A stretch of 64,000 bases of DNA. Origin: Thermodesulfovibrio sp. GTDB lineage: Bacteria; Nitrospirota; Thermodesulfovibrionia; Thermodesulfovibrionales; UBA6898. Of the stretch, positions 63,226-64,000 are shown one piece after another. How positions within the stretch are numbered: the stretch's first letter is position 1; every line of letters starts with the position of its first letter. A program made the position numbers and the translations under genes. The DNA is taken from contig PNOC01000011.1 of NCBI GenBank assembly GCA_013824615.1, positions 1 through 64,000 of the forward strand, written 5' to 3'. The notes beneath the pieces were generated by a model, which saw only the letters and a program-made list of their open reading frames with translations, had not been told where the DNA came from and did no database searches.

Positions 63226-63578
63226 TCTACCATAAGAGCCGCGACGTTGGCCCCCGGTACTGTGGTAGTATCGCGTCAGGCTGACTGTTCGATCAACCTG
63301 TCGGACCTGGCAGGGACAGTCAGCCGGTAGGAACAGTCGTGGCCGGACAACTGTCCTATATTTGCCAGTGTGGTGTTGAAAAATAGATACACATTATTAT
63401 ATTTTTTTCATAATTCTCAGCACAATAATATGACATTAACAGTTTGAATTTAAAGCATATATTGTTATTTGCCGGTTTATTCCCATGCTTGGCCTTATTT
63501 TTGCAAAGTATATTGACGTCAAATAGCAGGCACCGCGAGCAGGATGATGCAGAAATGCTTATAGGTTTATTAAAAATC
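63226..63578. other. Intergenic segment with nested inverted repeats
   Basis: No gene is seen. GGCTGACTGT (63279-63288) pairs with ACAGTCAGCC (63316-63325), and CCTG/CAGG nest inside. An alternative pairing of GGACAGT with ACTGTCC further right exists. The rest is AT-rich. Confidence 0.45.
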
Positions 63579-63608
63579 TTGACAAAACGGGCGCCGAAAT
63601 GATATAAA
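63579..63608 (+). promoter_or_regulatory. Sigma-70 promoter of the porin-like gene
   Basis: TTGACA, 18 bases, TATAAA; start near 63615, giving a leader of about 250 bases. Confidence 0.7.
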
Positions 63609-63663
63609 TTTCAACGATTACAATGACCGGAATATGCAGTTAAGGCTAAATTATAGTTGACCA

Positions 63664-63768
63664 CTGTTTCCATGGGAAGCAGAACATTGTACAGGGAGGT
63701 GATATTAAGCTCAATTCTCAAGCTGGTACAAAAAAGTTTTAGCGTAAAAAAATCCGCCCTTGGCGGAC
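63664..63768 (+). promoter_or_regulatory. Structured 5' leader of the porin-like gene
   Basis: Three hairpins in order: CTGTTTCC/GGAAGCAG (63664-63682); TTGTAC/GTACAA (63687-63731), enclosing a ribosome-site-like GGGAGGTG; and TCCGCC/GGCGGA (63753-63767). The third has a T-run only on the minus strand. No known riboswitch family is recognised. Confidence 0.4.
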
Positions 63769-63864
63769 AAAATATTTAGTTAGATATTGCACCGAAAGCC
63801 GCTTGAAGATGTAAGGCCCAGGTTGATATCGAAACTCTACCTTTATAGAAGGAGGGATAGTACA

Positions 63865-64000
63865 TTGAAAAAATTTTTAGCGATTATTTTAGGCGCAATC
63901 TTCGTAATGAGCTTTGCAGCAAGTGCTTTCGCTATCCATGCTGAGATCCCGTCAGAGACTCAGGCAATCGTAGCAAAAGGCACAACCCAGATCACCCTTG
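63865..64000 (+). CDS. Porin-like outer-membrane protein (5' end only)
   Basis: TTG start at 63865 after AAGGAGGG. A clean signal peptide (MKKFLAIILGAIFVMSFAASAFA) is followed by IHAEIPSETQAIVAKGTTQI, where the window ends. The mature N-terminus resembles those of putative beta-barrel porins of Nitrospirota as I recall them. With only 45 codons visible this is an inference from the signal peptide and the strong promoter. Confidence 0.5.
   Translation, partial: MKKFLAIILGAIFVMSFAASAFAIHAEIPSETQAIVAKGTTQITL

Noticed and set aside
63781-63840. Cyclic-di-GMP (GEMM) riboswitch in the porin-like leader
   Set aside because: A GAAAGCC stretch is suggestive, but the conserved CACAGGGCAAACC and receptor parts are missing.
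1-64000. CRISPR arrays, prophage, integrases or complete insertion sequences
   Set aside because: No direct-repeat array, transposase, integrase or phage structural gene was seen. The only repeats are the short palindromic family and intra-gene protein repeats.

Overview
The window reads as one contiguous bacterial chromosome segment of moderate GC content, mostly housekeeping genes. A strong Shine-Dalgarno sequence precedes many genes. The outer-membrane functions (LptFG, a PilQ secretin, a porin-like N-terminus), the SLH-domain proteins, the GH57 enzyme, the corrinoid-activation-type ASKHA protein and the CysB-like LysR regulator together suggest a Nitrospirota (Thermodesulfovibrionia-like) or deltaproteobacterial-type anaerobe. 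That placement is inference from gene content; no rRNA is present.

Layout. 1-7.6 kb: pyruvate kinase (partial), nadB, panC, a URO-D/MtaA-like protein, a ferredoxin-ASKHA corrinoid reductive activator and a GlcD-type flavoprotein. 7.7-11.2 kb: smc. 11.5-16.6 kb: rdgB, an orphan, then rpsB-tsf-pyrH-frr, a 45-residue ORF and a DksA/TraR protein, closed by a strong terminator. 16.7-20.3 kb: hemC and adk (divergent), then trpS, a DUF721 gene and rpmB. 20.4-25.0 kb: infB-rbfA-nrnA-truB. 25.1-30.2 kb: pilMNOPQ, with a promoter placed so that pilM may be leaderless. 30.3-40.1 kb: four large exported proteins, namely two lipoproteins, a subtilase carrying a whole metallo-beta-lactamase-fold domain inside its catalytic domain, and a 1435-residue VWA/repeat/SLH protein. 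40.3-42.1 kb: typA. 42.4-51.2 kb: a minus-strand signalling block with a REC-PATAN-Roadblock protein, two sigma-54 two-component pairs and, between them, an exported heme/triple-rhodanese gene with an in-frame TGA. 51.4-57.6 kb: rpsU, a NIF3-like gene, dnaG-rpoD, a tRNA with CAU anticodon, a zinc-ribbon coiled-coil gene and the RNase P RNA. 57.6-64 kb: a LysR regulator, a GH57 enzyme, a class IV aminotransferase, lptFG and the start of a porin-like gene behind a long structured leader.

Two observations stand out. First, at 47042-48382 (minus strand) a single reading frame is interrupted only by a TGA. The codon sits where related rhodanese domains, as I recall them, have a second cysteine (CGGxxC), and it is followed by a hairpin with a GU-containing apical loop at bacterial SECIS distance. 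I interpret this as a probable selenocysteine-containing heme-rhodanese. A CysB-like LysR of the type associated with selenium metabolism lies 10 kb away. Second, the lipoprotein subtilase at 32990-35596 has about 260 residues inserted between its catalytic Asp and His. The insert has the full metal-ligand set of an UlaG-like MBL hydrolase, and the subtilase sequence resumes in register after it. Further points are an apparent ATT start codon for an NtrC regulator, an undescribed-looking repeat of about 85 residues in the VWA/SLH protein, and a dispersed family of short palindromic repeats.
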